Origin: Clostridia bacterium
Lineage (GTDB): Bacteria > Bacillota > Clostridia > Oscillospirales > Acutalibacteraceae
Reading direction: 5' to 3'
Assembly (NCBI GenBank): GCA_024404095.1
Contig: JAKSQO010000004.1
Location: 1 to 64,000, forward strand
DNA length: 64,000 nt
Position numbers and translations under genes: made by a program. Numbering within the stretch: the first letter of the stretch is position 1; each line of letters opens with the position of its first letter. Below are positions 36,384-44,440 of the stretch, in pieces. Under the pieces are notes generated by a model. That model saw only the letters and a program-made list of their open reading frames with translations, did no database searches and was not told the DNA's origin.

Positions 36384-36884
36384 ATGAAAGTCATTTGTTC
36401 GAGAAAATCTAATCGTCTTACGAATTGGTGCTACAGTGAAAACGGAAAGTATTTTATTACAATATGCACTAAAAACAGAATCTGTATTTTGGGCAATGGT
36501 ATTGTAGGGGACGGCGTCCTCGACGTCCCTGCGGTAAAGCTGACGAAATACGGAGACATTTGTATTAAACAAATTGAAAAGATGAATACCGTTTATTCTG
36601 AGATAAGTGCAGAAAAATATATTGTTATGCCAAATCATATTCATTTGATATTAACGATAGAAAATCGGAAAGGGACGTCGAGGACGCCGTCCCCTACAAA
36701 TGAGCTTGTTCCGTTTTATGTATCAACATTTAAGAGGATGGTTGGAAAGAAAATCGGAGAGAATATCTGGGAGCGCTCTTATTATGACCATATAATAAGA
36801 GATGAAAAAGATTACGAGAAGATATGGCAATATATAGATTCAAATGCCGCTAAGTGGGAAAAAGATTGTTTTTATAGAGAATAG
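36384..36884 (+). mobile_element. REP-associated Y1 tyrosine transposase (RAYT) gene
   Basis: A 166-residue HUH-type transposase of the IS200-like/RAYT group. The start RKSNRLTNWCYSENGKYFIT and ITICTKNRICILG are typical. The HUH motif is MPNHIHLILT (H85, H87). A candidate catalytic Tyr lies in WERSYYDHIIRDEKDYEKIW. RAYTs nick single-stranded REP palindromes. A GTG at 36381 is an alternative start; ATG 36384 is preferred. Remarkably, two REP-like palindromic segments, perfect inverted copies of each other, lie inside the coding region (36502-36530 and 36671-36699). It is AT-rich outside these segments. It sits between ispG and polC without breaking the polC ribosome site. Confidence 0.85.
36502..36699. 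repeat. Perfect 29-bp inverted repeat of REP-like palindromes inside the RAYT gene
   Basis: TTGTAGGGGACGGCGTCCTC and the following nine bases (36502-36530) are the exact reverse complement of 36671-36699. Each arm is itself an imperfect palindrome (GGGACG...CGTCCC). The arms are much more GC-rich than the rest of the gene and encode IVGDGVLDVP and GTSRTPSPT respectively. Confidence 0.9.
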
Positions 36885-36895
36885 GAAGTGAAACC

Positions 36896-39800
36896 GTGAA
36901 CAGCTTTTTAGAGCTATTCGGAAATTACATAGATGAAAGTGTTTCGGCTTATTTCAGCGAAGCTGTTGTTGAGAGCATTGAGGCAAGTCTTGCGGACAGA
37001 AGTGTTCACATGGTTATCAGATTTCCTCAGCCTGTTGATTCGTCTGTTATAAAAAATGCGAAAGCGGAGATTACAAGGGTGATGAATTTGCGCACCCTTG
37101 ATTTTGCATACCGTTTTCCGCCCGAAACTCTCGATATGAGTTACCTGAAAAGCTTTGTTAAGGAAATATACGAGAACTTTCCTCCGGCAAAGGCAATTCT
37201 TGACGGTGCTGAATACAAGCTTGACGGAGACAAGCTGACGGTCAACCTTGCCGCTAACGGTAAGGAAGTGCTGATAAATCTCGGATGTGACAAATTCATC
37301 CGCAAAACACTTGACAGCCGTTTTGAAAGACTTGTTCACGTTGAATTTGTAAGCAATGTTTCTGCAAATGACGAGATTGCCGATTTGCAAAAATTTCAGG
37401 AAAACGAAAACAAAAAGATTATTGCTTCAAAGCCTATTCCTACCTCTGTTCAGCCATCCGCAAAGGAAGCTTCAAAGGCTCCTGTTCAGAAACAGCCTAA
37501 GCAGCAGGCTTATGATGATTTGCCGATTTCAATTTCAAATGCAAGACCGCTTTACGGCGGAATGGTTAAGGGCAAGCCGAAGCCGATTAAGGACTGTATG
37601 CCGGATGACGGCGAGGTTATAATCTGGGGTGACATTTTCACGGTTGATGCACGTGAATCGCGTGACGGCAGATACAGTATCATAAATTTCAATATCACAG
37701 ACTACACCTCGTCCTATACGGTTAAGGTGTTCGGAGAAAAGAAAAAATGCGGTGACCTTACGAGCGAGCTTAAGGAGGGCAAGACTGTTCTTGTCCGCGG
37801 AGCAATCAGTATGGATACCTATATGCATTGCTACATAATTACGGCGCGTGCAATTACCGAAATTGAGAAAATAGAGAAGCAGGACAACGCTCCTGAAAAG
37901 CGTGTTGAGCTTCATTTACATACAAATATGTCGGCTATGGACGGCATGACAAGTGCCGCCGACCTTGTAAGCCGTGCGGCTGCGTGGGGACACAAGGCGA
38001 TTGCCATTACTGACCACGGATGCGTTCAGGCGTTCCCCGAGGCATACAACACGGGTGCTAAAAAGGGTATCAAGGTTATCCTCGGAATGGAGGGCTATCT
38101 TGTTGACGATGACAGCTTCTACGATAACTACGGCTTCGGAATTGATGATGAAGTACCTGCCGATTATATTGAGGAGGTTCGCGCACAGCCGACATATCAT
38201 ATTATTATCCTTGCAAAAAATATGCAGGGCTTGAAAAATCTTTACAAGCTTATTACAGATTCAAATCTTAAATTTTATAAAAAGCGTCCCCGTATTCCGC
38301 GTCACAGACTTATGCAGTATCGCGAGGGTCTGATAATCGGAAGTGCCTGTGAAGCAGGCGAGCTTTACCGTGCAATGGTCGGCGGAGCAAGCGATGAGGA
38401 ACTTCTGAGAGTTGCGGATTTCTACGACTATATCGAAATTCAGCCTACGGGCAACAATATGTTCATGCTCAGAAGCAATGACGAAAAATATGCTGATATA
38501 AAAAGCGTTGAGGATCTTGAAAACCTCGACAGAAAGCTTGTTCACATTGCCGACACGCTCGGCAAGCCTGTTTGTGCAACCTGTGACGTTCATTTCCGTG
38601 ACCCGGGTGATGCAATTTACCGTGAAATTCTTATGACAACAATGGGCTTCAAGGATGCTTCACAGCAGGCACCTCTCTATTTAAGAACCACGGATGAAAT
38701 GCTTGCCGAGTTCCGGTATCTCGGTGAGGATCTGGCAAAAGAGGTTGTTATCACCAACCCGAATAAAATTGCCGATATGTGCGAGGCAGATATGCCGCCG
38801 TTCCCGAGAGGAACATTCCCGCCGAGCCTTGAGGGTGCAGACGAGGATCTGACCCGTATCTGCTGGGAACGCACAAAGCGTGACTATGGCGACCCTGTTC
38901 CGCCGAATGTTGCGGCACGACTTGAAAAAGAGCTGAAATCCATCATATCCAACGGATTCGGTGTTCTTTACATGATTGCGCAGAAGCTTGTTTATAACTC
39001 CGAGGAGCACGGCTACTACGTCGGTTCCCGAGGTTCTGTCGGTTCGTCGTTTGTTGCACACGCCGCAGGTATATCTGAGGTTAATCCGCTTCCTCCACAC
39101 TATGTCTGCGAAAAGTGCAAGCACAGCGAGTTTATCGAGGACGGCTCTGTTGGCTCGGGCTTCGACCTGCCGCCTAAGGACTGTCCGTACTGCAAAATTC
39201 CGATGCACCGTGACGGACACGATATTCCGTTTGAAACATTCCTCGGATTTAAGGGTGATAAACAGCCTGATATTGACCTTAACTTCAGCGGTGAATATCA
39301 GTTCTATGCTCACCGATATACCGAAGAGCTTTTCGGTATTGACCATACGTTCAAAGCGGGCACAATCGGTACGGTTGCCGATAAAACCGCATTCGGCTTT
39401 GTTAAAAAGTGGCTTGAGGTTAACGGCAAAACAGCAAGCAACGCAGAAATGGAGCGGCTCGCAAAGGGCTGCACAGGCGTTAAACGCACCACAGGTCAGC
39501 ACCCCGGAGGAATGGTTGTTGTTCCTGCAAGTAACGATGCGGAGGACTTCACTCCGATTCAGCATCCTGCCGACGATGTCAGCGGCGGTCTGAGAACAAC
39601 GCACTTCGACTTCCACTCACTCCATGATACAATTCTTAAGCTTGATAACCTCGGTCATGATGTTCCGACCCTTTACAAGCATCTTGAGGATTCGACAGGC
39701 ATTAAGGTCTTTGAGGCTGATGTCTGCGACCCGAAGCTGTATCAGCTTCTCACTTCACCCGAACCGCTCGGTGTTACAGCTGAGGATATTGACTGTGAAA

Positions 39801-40708
39801 CAGGAACGCTTTCACTTCCCGAGCTGGGAACTCCGTTTGTTCGCGGAATGCTTATGGAATCAAAGCCGAAGAATTTTTCGGATATGCTTCAGATTTCAGG
39901 TCTGTCGCACGGTACTGACGTTTGGCTCGGCAATGCACAGGAGCTTATCAAAAACGGAACCTGCACGATTTCCGAGGTTATCGGTACTCGAGATAATATT
40001 ATGGTTTATCTTATGCATAAGGGTCTTGAACCCGATATGGCATTTAAAATAATGGAAATTGTCCGTAAGGGCAACGCAACAAAGCTTCTTACAGAGGATC
40101 ATATGAAAGCTATGAAGGAGCATGATGTTCCGCAATGGTATATTGATTCCTGTATGAAAATTAAGTATATGTTCCCGAAGGCTCATGCCGCGGCTTACGT
40201 TATTGCCGCAATGCGCCTTGCGTGGTACAAGGTTTACTATCCGCTCCAGTATTACGCAACGTATATGTCGGTTCGAGGTGATGACCTTGATACAGTTGCA
40301 ATTATCAACGGCCGTGAAGCTGTAAAGCAATGTATGCAGGACATCAAAGCAAAGGGTAACGACGCAACCGCAAAGGAAGAAGGCACATATGTCGCAATGC
40401 AGGTTGTCAATGAGATGATGGCAAGAGGAATTGAGTTCCTGCCTGTTGATATCTATAAATCCCACGCAAAGACATATCTTATAGAGGACGGAAAAATCCG
40501 ACTTCCGTTTGCTTCAATGTCGGGTACAGGTGAGTCGGCGGCTATTGCTCTGATGAAAGCCCGTGATGACGGCGAGGGTGAATATATGTCAAGGGAAGAT
40601 TTGCAGCAGCGTTCAGGTGTAAGTAAATCTGTAATTGAATCCCTTGCAGCCTGCGGTGCACTTGAGGGTCTTCCCGAAAGTACACAGATGAGCTTCTTCG
40701 GATTTTAA
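36896..40708 (+). CDS. polC: DNA polymerase III PolC-type alpha subunit lacking the exonuclease domain
   Basis: A 1270-residue replicative polymerase of low-GC Gram-positives. Order: N-terminal domain (1-200), OB domain (about 215-325), PHP domain starting VELHLHTNMSAMDG (337), zinc ribbon CEKCKHSEF with DCPYCKIP (738-766), polymerase core with QPDIDLNFSGEYQ (D792, D794) and THFDFHSLHDTILKLD, and a clamp-binding end QMSFFGF. Typical PolC is about 1435 residues because a DnaQ-like 3'-5' exonuclease is inserted in the PHP domain. Here VILGMEGYLVDDDSF passes into PTYHIIILAKNMQGLKNLYK with only ~30 residues between, and no DxE/ETTG motif exists. GTG at 36896 follows GGAAG. Confidence 0.95.
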   Translation: MNSFLELFGNYIDESVSAYFSEAVVESIEASLADRSVHMVIRFPQPVDSSVIKNAKAEITRVMNLRTLDFAYRFPPETLDMSYLKSFVKEIYENFPPAKAILDGAEYKLDGDKLTVNLAANGKEVLINLGCDKFIRKTLDSRFERLVHVEFVSNVSANDEIADLQKFQENENKKIIASKPIPTSVQPSAKEASKAPVQKQPKQQAYDDLPISISNARPLYGGMVKGKPKPIKDCMPDDGEVIIWGDIFTVDARESRDGRYSIINFNITDYTSSYTVKVFGEKKKCGDLTSELKEGKTVLVRGAISMDTYMHCYIITARAITEIEKIEKQDNAPEKRVELHLHTNMSAMDGMTSAADLVSRAAAWGHKAIAITDHGCVQAFPEAYNTGAKKGIKVILGMEGYLVDDDSFYDNYGFGIDDEVPADYIEEVRAQPTYHIIILAKNMQGLKNLYKLITDSNLKFYKKRPRIPRHRLMQYREGLIIGSACEAGELYRAMVGGASDEELLRVADFYDYIEIQPTGNNMFMLRSNDEKYADIKSVEDLENLDRKLVHIADTLGKPVCATCDVHFRDPGDAIYREILMTTMGFKDASQQAPLYLRTTDEMLAEFRYLGEDLAKEVVITNPNKIADMCEADMPPFPRGTFPPSLEGADEDLTRICWERTKRDYGDPVPPNVAARLEKELKSIISNGFGVLYMIAQKLVYNSEEHGYYVGSRGSVGSSFVAHAAGISEVNPLPPHYVCEKCKHSEFIEDGSVGSGFDLPPKDCPYCKIPMHRDGHDIPFETFLGFKGDKQPDIDLNFSGEYQFYAHRYTEELFGIDHTFKAGTIGTVADKTAFGFVKKWLEVNGKTASNAEMERLAKGCTGVKRTTGQHPGGMVVVPASNDAEDFTPIQHPADDVSGGLRTTHFDFHSLHDTILKLDNLGHDVPTLYKHLEDSTGIKVFEADVCDPKLYQLLTSPEPLGVTAEDIDCETGTLSLPELGTPFVRGMLMESKPKNFSDMLQISGLSHGTDVWLGNAQELIKNGTCTISEVIGTRDNIMVYLMHKGLEPDMAFKIMEIVRKGNATKLLTEDHMKAMKEHDVPQWYIDSCMKIKYMFPKAHAAAYVIAAMRLAWYKVYYPLQYYATYMSVRGDDLDTVAIINGREAVKQCMQDIKAKGNDATAKEEGTYVAMQVVNEMMARGIEFLPVDIYKSHAKTYLIEDGKIRLPFASMSGTGESAAIALMKARDDGEGEYMSREDLQQRSGVSKSVIESLAACGALEGLPESTQMSFFGF

Positions 40709-40731
40709 TATGAAAAGAGGAGAAAAATAAG

Positions 40732-41148
40732 ATGATTGATTTAAGTAAGTTGTGGCAGATGAGGGATATTATGTCCGTTGTAACTGTTGACAGTATGAGC
40801 GGTAAGGTGCTGATGCTTGGCTACATGAACAAAGAGGCTTTTGCGTACACGCTCAAAACACGTAAGGCGTGGTACTGCAATAGTGACGGAAGCGGACTCA
40901 GAATGAAGGGTGAACACTCGGGCAATGTGCAGAAGCTCGTGTCAATAACCGCTGATTATGATTACAGAAATCTGCTTGTTACTGTTGATCAGATAGGAAA
41001 GGCATGCCCATACGATGGCGGACACAGCACATATTTTATTCACAATATCTTCGGTCACGATGAAAATGATATTTCAAAACGAAAAAAATTCGGCAGAGTA
41101 GAGATTGATAAGAATTTTGACTTTTCAAAAGAAGATTATGATGACTAA
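40732..41148 (+). CDS. HisI-fold protein (PRA-CH homologue) missing metal ligands
   Basis: A 138-residue homologue of phosphoribosyl-AMP cyclohydrolase. The fold is recognisable from GKVLMLGYMNKEAFAYTLKT, LRMKGEHSGNVQKLVSI and LLVTVDQIGKACPYDGG. In true HisI the motif DCDxD binds metal; here it reads D75-Y-D77-Y-R79, and the second pair (CH...SCF) reads C92-P...S99-T-Y-F. Two of three zinc cysteines and one acidic residue are therefore absent. No other his gene is nearby. It follows polC with AGAGGAG upstream of the ATG. It is probably not a histidine enzyme; the function is unknown. Confidence 0.75.
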   Translation: MIDLSKLWQMRDIMSVVTVDSMSGKVLMLGYMNKEAFAYTLKTRKAWYCNSDGSGLRMKGEHSGNVQKLVSITADYDYRNLLVTVDQIGKACPYDGGHSTYFIHNIFGHDENDISKRKKFGRVEIDKNFDFSKEDYDD

Positions 41149-41169
41149 TATGAGGATACTTAAACACGA

Positions 41170-41198
41170 TTGACAAAATCATAACAACGTGCTAAAAT
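41170..41198 (+). promoter_or_regulatory. Promoter for the M20 peptidase gene
   Basis: TTGACA (41170-41175), 17 bases, TAAAAT (41193-41198), with the ATG 31 bases later. Near-consensus, so probably strong and constitutive. Confidence 0.88.
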
Positions 41199-41228
41199 AC
41201 AAATTAACTTTTTATTGGAGGAAGATCA

Positions 41229-42707
41229 ATGAAATCAAAAAAATGGATAATACCTACAGCAACCGTTGCCGCCGCAGGTACAGCAGTTGTTGCAAAGGCA
41301 GCCGCATTCAAGCCTAAAAAGATTGTGCCTGCAGAGGTTGACAATAGAGAAATTGACGTTAAAAAGGTTGCAGAGCATCTTTCAAAAGCAATTCAGTGCA
41401 AGACTATTTCTATGCCGTATGACGAGGGCGTTGACTGGGGCGAGTTTGACAAGCTTCAGAGCTTCCTTGATGAAGCTTATCCGAATGTTGCAAAAACTCT
41501 TACCAAAGAAACAATCGGCAAGGCAAGCCTTCTCTATCGTTGGGAGGGTAAGAATCCCGAGCTTGAGCCTATGGCACTTCTTTCGCATCAGGATGTTGTT
41601 CCTGTTGCTGAGGGAACAGAAAAAGACTGGACTTACGATGCTTTCAGCGGACATATTGATGATGAATTCATTTGGGGCCGCGGTGCTCTTGATATGAAGA
41701 ATCACCTTATCTGCGTTATGGAAGCTGTTGAAACTCTTATAGAGGACGGTTTCCAGCCCGACAGAGATGTATATCTCTGCTTTGGCCATAACGAGGAAAC
41801 AGTTGCAAGCTCCTGCTCAGGTGCAAATTCAATCGTTCAGACTTTTGTTGAAAGAGGAATTCATCTTGACAGCGTTCTTGACGAGGGAAGCGCACTTCTC
41901 CGTCTTGATATTCCCGGACTTATTCATACATACATTGCCGCTATCGGTACAGCTGAAAAGGGCTATGTTGATATGAAAATCACAATGCACGACAAGGGCG
42001 GCCACACATCTGCTTCACCGAAGCATTCAGGTATGGCAAAGCTTGCAAACGCAGTTCAGGACCTTGAGAATAATCAGTTCCAGTCACATTGGCTTCCGTT
42101 CCTTGACGAGCTTTTCGGCACAATCGGCAGACACGCAACTCTTCCCGGCCGTATTGTTATGAGCAACCTTCCGATTCTCCGTCCTGTTGTTAAAAAGGTT
42201 ATGAGCAGCATCGGTGAGGCTGCAAGTATGGTAAGAACTGTTACCAGCGTTTCGCAGTGCGAGGGTAGCCCTGCGCCCAATGTTCTTCCTCAGAGACCGA
42301 GCATTACAGCTAACTTCAGAATGCTTCCGGGTGACACAACAGAGGACGTCGAAGCTCACATCCGTAAGGTAATCAAGAATAAGGATATCGAAATTGAACG
42401 CTTCAGCACAAAGGAAGCTACAAAGTTCTCACCGACAGATTCAAGAGCCTTTAAGGCAATCGAGTCAGTTGAAGAGGCATTCCATCCGGGCGAAGTTGCA
42501 GTTGCTCCGTTCCTCGTAATGGGCGGTACAGATGCCTGCTTCTACGAGCCTGTATGCGAAAATATTCTTCGTTTTGCTCCGTTTAATGTTACACTTGAAC
42601 TCTTCCTTAACACACACGCAACAAACGAGCGTCTTCCGATTGCAGCACTTGATGAGGCTGTTCGTTTCTTCCGTGAATATATCAAAAAGGCATCAAACGA
42701 AAACTAA
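41229..42707 (+). CDS. M20 family metallopeptidase (PM20D1-like)
   Basis: A 492-residue zinc-dependent carboxypeptidase/aminoacylase-type enzyme. The N terminus has a short hydrophobic stretch (WIIPTATVAAAGTAVVAKAA) that may be a membrane anchor or uncleaved signal. Metal-site motifs are LLSHQDVVPVAEG, WGRGALDMKNHL and CFGHNEETV, and the dimerisation lid domain carries KGGHTSASP. The overall length and lid fit the larger PM20D1/carboxypeptidase S branch, which acts on N-acyl amino acids or small peptides. Substrate and location are inferred. It has its own promoter and GGAGGAAG ribosome site. Confidence 0.88.
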   Translation: MKSKKWIIPTATVAAAGTAVVAKAAAFKPKKIVPAEVDNREIDVKKVAEHLSKAIQCKTISMPYDEGVDWGEFDKLQSFLDEAYPNVAKTLTKETIGKASLLYRWEGKNPELEPMALLSHQDVVPVAEGTEKDWTYDAFSGHIDDEFIWGRGALDMKNHLICVMEAVETLIEDGFQPDRDVYLCFGHNEETVASSCSGANSIVQTFVERGIHLDSVLDEGSALLRLDIPGLIHTYIAAIGTAEKGYVDMKITMHDKGGHTSASPKHSGMAKLANAVQDLENNQFQSHWLPFLDELFGTIGRHATLPGRIVMSNLPILRPVVKKVMSSIGEAASMVRTVTSVSQCEGSPAPNVLPQRPSITANFRMLPGDTTEDVEAHIRKVIKNKDIEIERFSTKEATKFSPTDSRAFKAIESVEEAFHPGEVAVAPFLVMGGTDACFYEPVCENILRFAPFNVTLELFLNTHATNERLPIAALDEAVRFFREYIKKASNEN

Positions 42708-42724
42708 AAATAAGTAAATAATAA

Positions 42725-42796
42725 TGTCATTCTGAGGAGGAACGACGAAGAATCTCTTGTTGTGTTTTGAGATTTTTCGCTATGCTCAGAATGACA
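42725..42796. repeat. 72-bp palindromic intergenic repeat (TGTCATTCTGAG type)
   Basis: TGTCATTCTGAG (42725-42736) and CTCAGAATGACA (42785-42796) are perfect 12-bp inverted ends, and the interior GAATCTC/GAGATTT extends the hairpin. Such TGTCATTCTGAG palindromes recur as dispersed elements in many bacterial genomes. It is non-coding and lies between converging genes. Confidence 0.85.
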
Positions 42797-42811
42797 TTTC
42801 TTTCTCTGAAA

Positions 42812-42837
42812 AAAGCGCCCTCAAACGAGGACGCTTT
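42812..42837. terminator. Bidirectional terminator between M20 peptidase and alcohol dehydrogenase
   Basis: AAAGCGCCCTC (42812-42822) pairs with GAGGACGCTTT (42827-42837) with one C/A mismatch and loop AAAC. It is A-rich on the left and gives a U-tract for the minus-strand gene. Confidence 0.75.
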
Positions 42838-42856
42838 AATAATATTGTGTTCAGAA

Positions 42857-44062
42857 TTAACCTCTGATTTTGCGGATAACTGCTTCGCAGTCTGCCTTGT
42901 CCATAATCTTCGGAACGGGATAAAGGGGATTGCCTTCCTTAAGTGCGCGCTCAACGATTGTGGGGATGTCCTCATCCTTAATGAAATCAAAGTGCTCGGG
43001 GATGTTCATATCCTTGTTCATTCTCTTGATTTCCTCAATGAACTTTGTTGCCTTTTCAGCATCGTTTGCACCTGTGATACCGACGATATCAGCGAGCTTT
43101 GCAAGTTTTGCGTGAGCTGTCTCACCGAAATACTCAAGGACATAGGGAAGAATAACTGCGTTTGCAAGTCCGTGAGGTGTGCCATACATACCACCGAGGT
43201 TATGTGCGATTGCGTGAACGTAACCGACATAAGCTCTTGTGAATGCCATACCTGCATAGTAAGAAGCGATAAGCATGTTCTCACGAGCCTCAAGGTTCTT
43301 ACCGTCATTGTAAGCTGTTTCGAGGTTGTCGAAAATGAGCTTTGTTGCTTTCTCAGCAAAGTCATTTGTTGACTTGACACCGCTGAGACCTATGTAAGCT
43401 TCAACTGCGTGGGTAAGAGCATCCATACCTGTTGTTGAAGTAATCTTCTGCGGAAGACCTGTTGTAAGCTCGGGGTCAAGAACAGCAAACTTCGGACGAA
43501 GCTTGGGGTCGTTGATAGCATACTTTTCGTGCGTCTGCATATTTGTAACAACAGCTGCAAGTGTTGTTTCCGAACCTGTGCCTGCTGTTGTGGGAACTGC
43601 GAAGAAAGGAGGAAGCTTGTGACGAATCTTAAGCTGACCGCGCATCTGTGACACAGTTGTGTTGGGGTTTGTAACACGTGCGCCTGCTGCTTTTGCACAG
43701 TCCATAGGTGAACCGCCGCCGAAAGCGATAATGCCTTCGCAAGCGTTTTTGAGGTAAAGACGGCGAGCTTCTTCAATGTTTTCGATTGAGGGGTTGGGCT
43801 GAACACCGTCATAAACTACATATTTGATTCCCTGTGCGTCGAGGTTATCGAAAAGACCCTGAAGAAGGTTAAGACCCATAAGTCCCTTATCGGTAACAAC
43901 AAGCACTGAGGAAATACCCTTTGATTTAACAAGAGCAGGAAGTTCCTTTACTGCGCCGGGTCCCTTAAGGAGCTCAGGCTCTGACCAGTCAAAGAAGCAC
44001 TCTGCGACCATATAAACTTTCTGATAAGTTCTGTAATAAGCATCTCTGGCAAAATTTGACAT
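42857..44062 (-). CDS. Iron-containing alcohol dehydrogenase
   Basis: A 401-residue group III (Fe-ADH) enzyme reducing aldehydes or ketones with NAD(P)H. Signatures are IAFGGGSPMDCAKAAGA (nucleotide binding), TTAGTGSETTLAAVVT, and the metal ligands in TGMDALTHAVEAYIG (Asp, His), YVHAIAHNLGGMYGTPHGLA (two His). The likely role is fermentative alcohol formation or 1,2-diol metabolism; which one is unclear. AAAGGGG precedes the ATG, and a consensus promoter is seen on the minus strand. It is monocistronic. Confidence 0.93.
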   Translation of the reverse strand: MSNFARDAYYRTYQKVYMVAECFFDWSEPELLKGPGAVKELPALVKSKGISSVLVVTDKGLMGLNLLQGLFDNLDAQGIKYVVYDGVQPNPSIENIEEARRLYLKNACEGIIAFGGGSPMDCAKAAGARVTNPNTTVSQMRGQLKIRHKLPPFFAVPTTAGTGSETTLAAVVTNMQTHEKYAINDPKLRPKFAVLDPELTTGLPQKITSTTGMDALTHAVEAYIGLSGVKSTNDFAEKATKLIFDNLETAYNDGKNLEARENMLIASYYAGMAFTRAYVGYVHAIAHNLGGMYGTPHGLANAVILPYVLEYFGETAHAKLAKLADIVGITGANDAEKATKFIEEIKRMNKDMNIPEHFDFIKDEDIPTIVERALKEGNPLYPVPKIMDKADCEAVIRKIRG

Positions 44063-44093
44063 AACAAATATCCCCTTTTATAAAGATGTATAT

Positions 44094-44122
44094 ATTTTAC
44101 CAATATTGTAACACTTTGACAA
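44094..44122 (-). promoter_or_regulatory. Promoter for the alcohol dehydrogenase gene
   Basis: On the minus strand TTGTCA (44117-44122), 17 bases, TAAAAT (44094-44099), about 30 bases upstream of the start codon. Confidence 0.82.
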
Positions 44123-44221
44123 GGGGTTATCGAAAAAAATATCAGAAATAGTGCATAGTTTTCGGCTGTTTTTAGTGTTATTTTCAATCAGACAGGTTTT
44201 CTCTGACAAAACAAAAAAATA

Positions 44222-44250
44222 TTGACAATCAGAACAATTCGTTATAAAAT
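44222..44250 (+). promoter_or_regulatory. Promoter of the riboswitch-ATPase transcript
   Basis: TTGACA (44222-44227), 17 bases, TAAAAT (44245-44250). Transcription would begin near 44257, just ahead of the riboswitch. The stretch 44123-44221, between this and the opposite promoter, shows nothing else. Confidence 0.88.
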
Positions 44251-44270
44251 ATTGCTACAACATAAATTAC

Positions 44271-44409
44271 CTCGTTAGAGGGGAGTAGCTTTGGAAAATC
44301 GCTGATTTTTCAACCGCATGTCAACAACCGTCTTTATGACTGGCGTGCGGTACATAGTGATATGTTTGCAAGACCTTTAACATAGTTTCGGCTATGTTAG
44401 AGGTTTTTT
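44271..44409 (+). ncRNA. yybP-ykoY (Mn2+) riboswitch with expression platform
   Basis: The leader contains the hallmark AGAGGGGAGTAGCTTTGG (from 44277) and the partner internal loop GTCAACAACCG near 44330, connected by hairpins, which is the yybP-ykoY aptamer layout. This RNA class binds manganese and usually switches on efflux genes. Here it is followed by an intrinsic terminator (44373-44409), so metal binding should allow read-through. The downstream gene is a P2-type cation ATPase, consistent with manganese export. The full secondary structure was judged by eye only. Confidence 0.85.
44373..44409 (+). terminator. Riboswitch-controlled intrinsic terminator
   Basis: A 13-bp stem, ACCTTTAACATAG (44373-44385) with CTATGTTAGAGGT (44392-44404, one wobble), loop TTTCGG, then a run of T. 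It lies 31 bases before the ATPase start, the right place for transcription attenuation. Confidence 0.88.
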
Positions 44410-44440
44410 AATTGAAAAAAACAGAAAAGGAATGGTGTAA

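Noticed and set aside
35937..36644. 235-codon antisense frame spanning the end of ispG and the RAYT gene
   Set aside because: It crosses two independently supported genes on the other strand; no start context or motif.
38681..39616. Long antisense open frame (311 codons) inside polC
   Set aside because: It lies opposite conserved PolC motifs, has no ribosome site or recognisable motifs, and its Cys/Arg-rich composition is typical of a reverse-frame shadow.
40732..41148. Naming this gene hisI and inferring histidine synthesis
   Set aside because: Key metal ligands are missing and no his genes are adjacent, so only fold homology is claimed.
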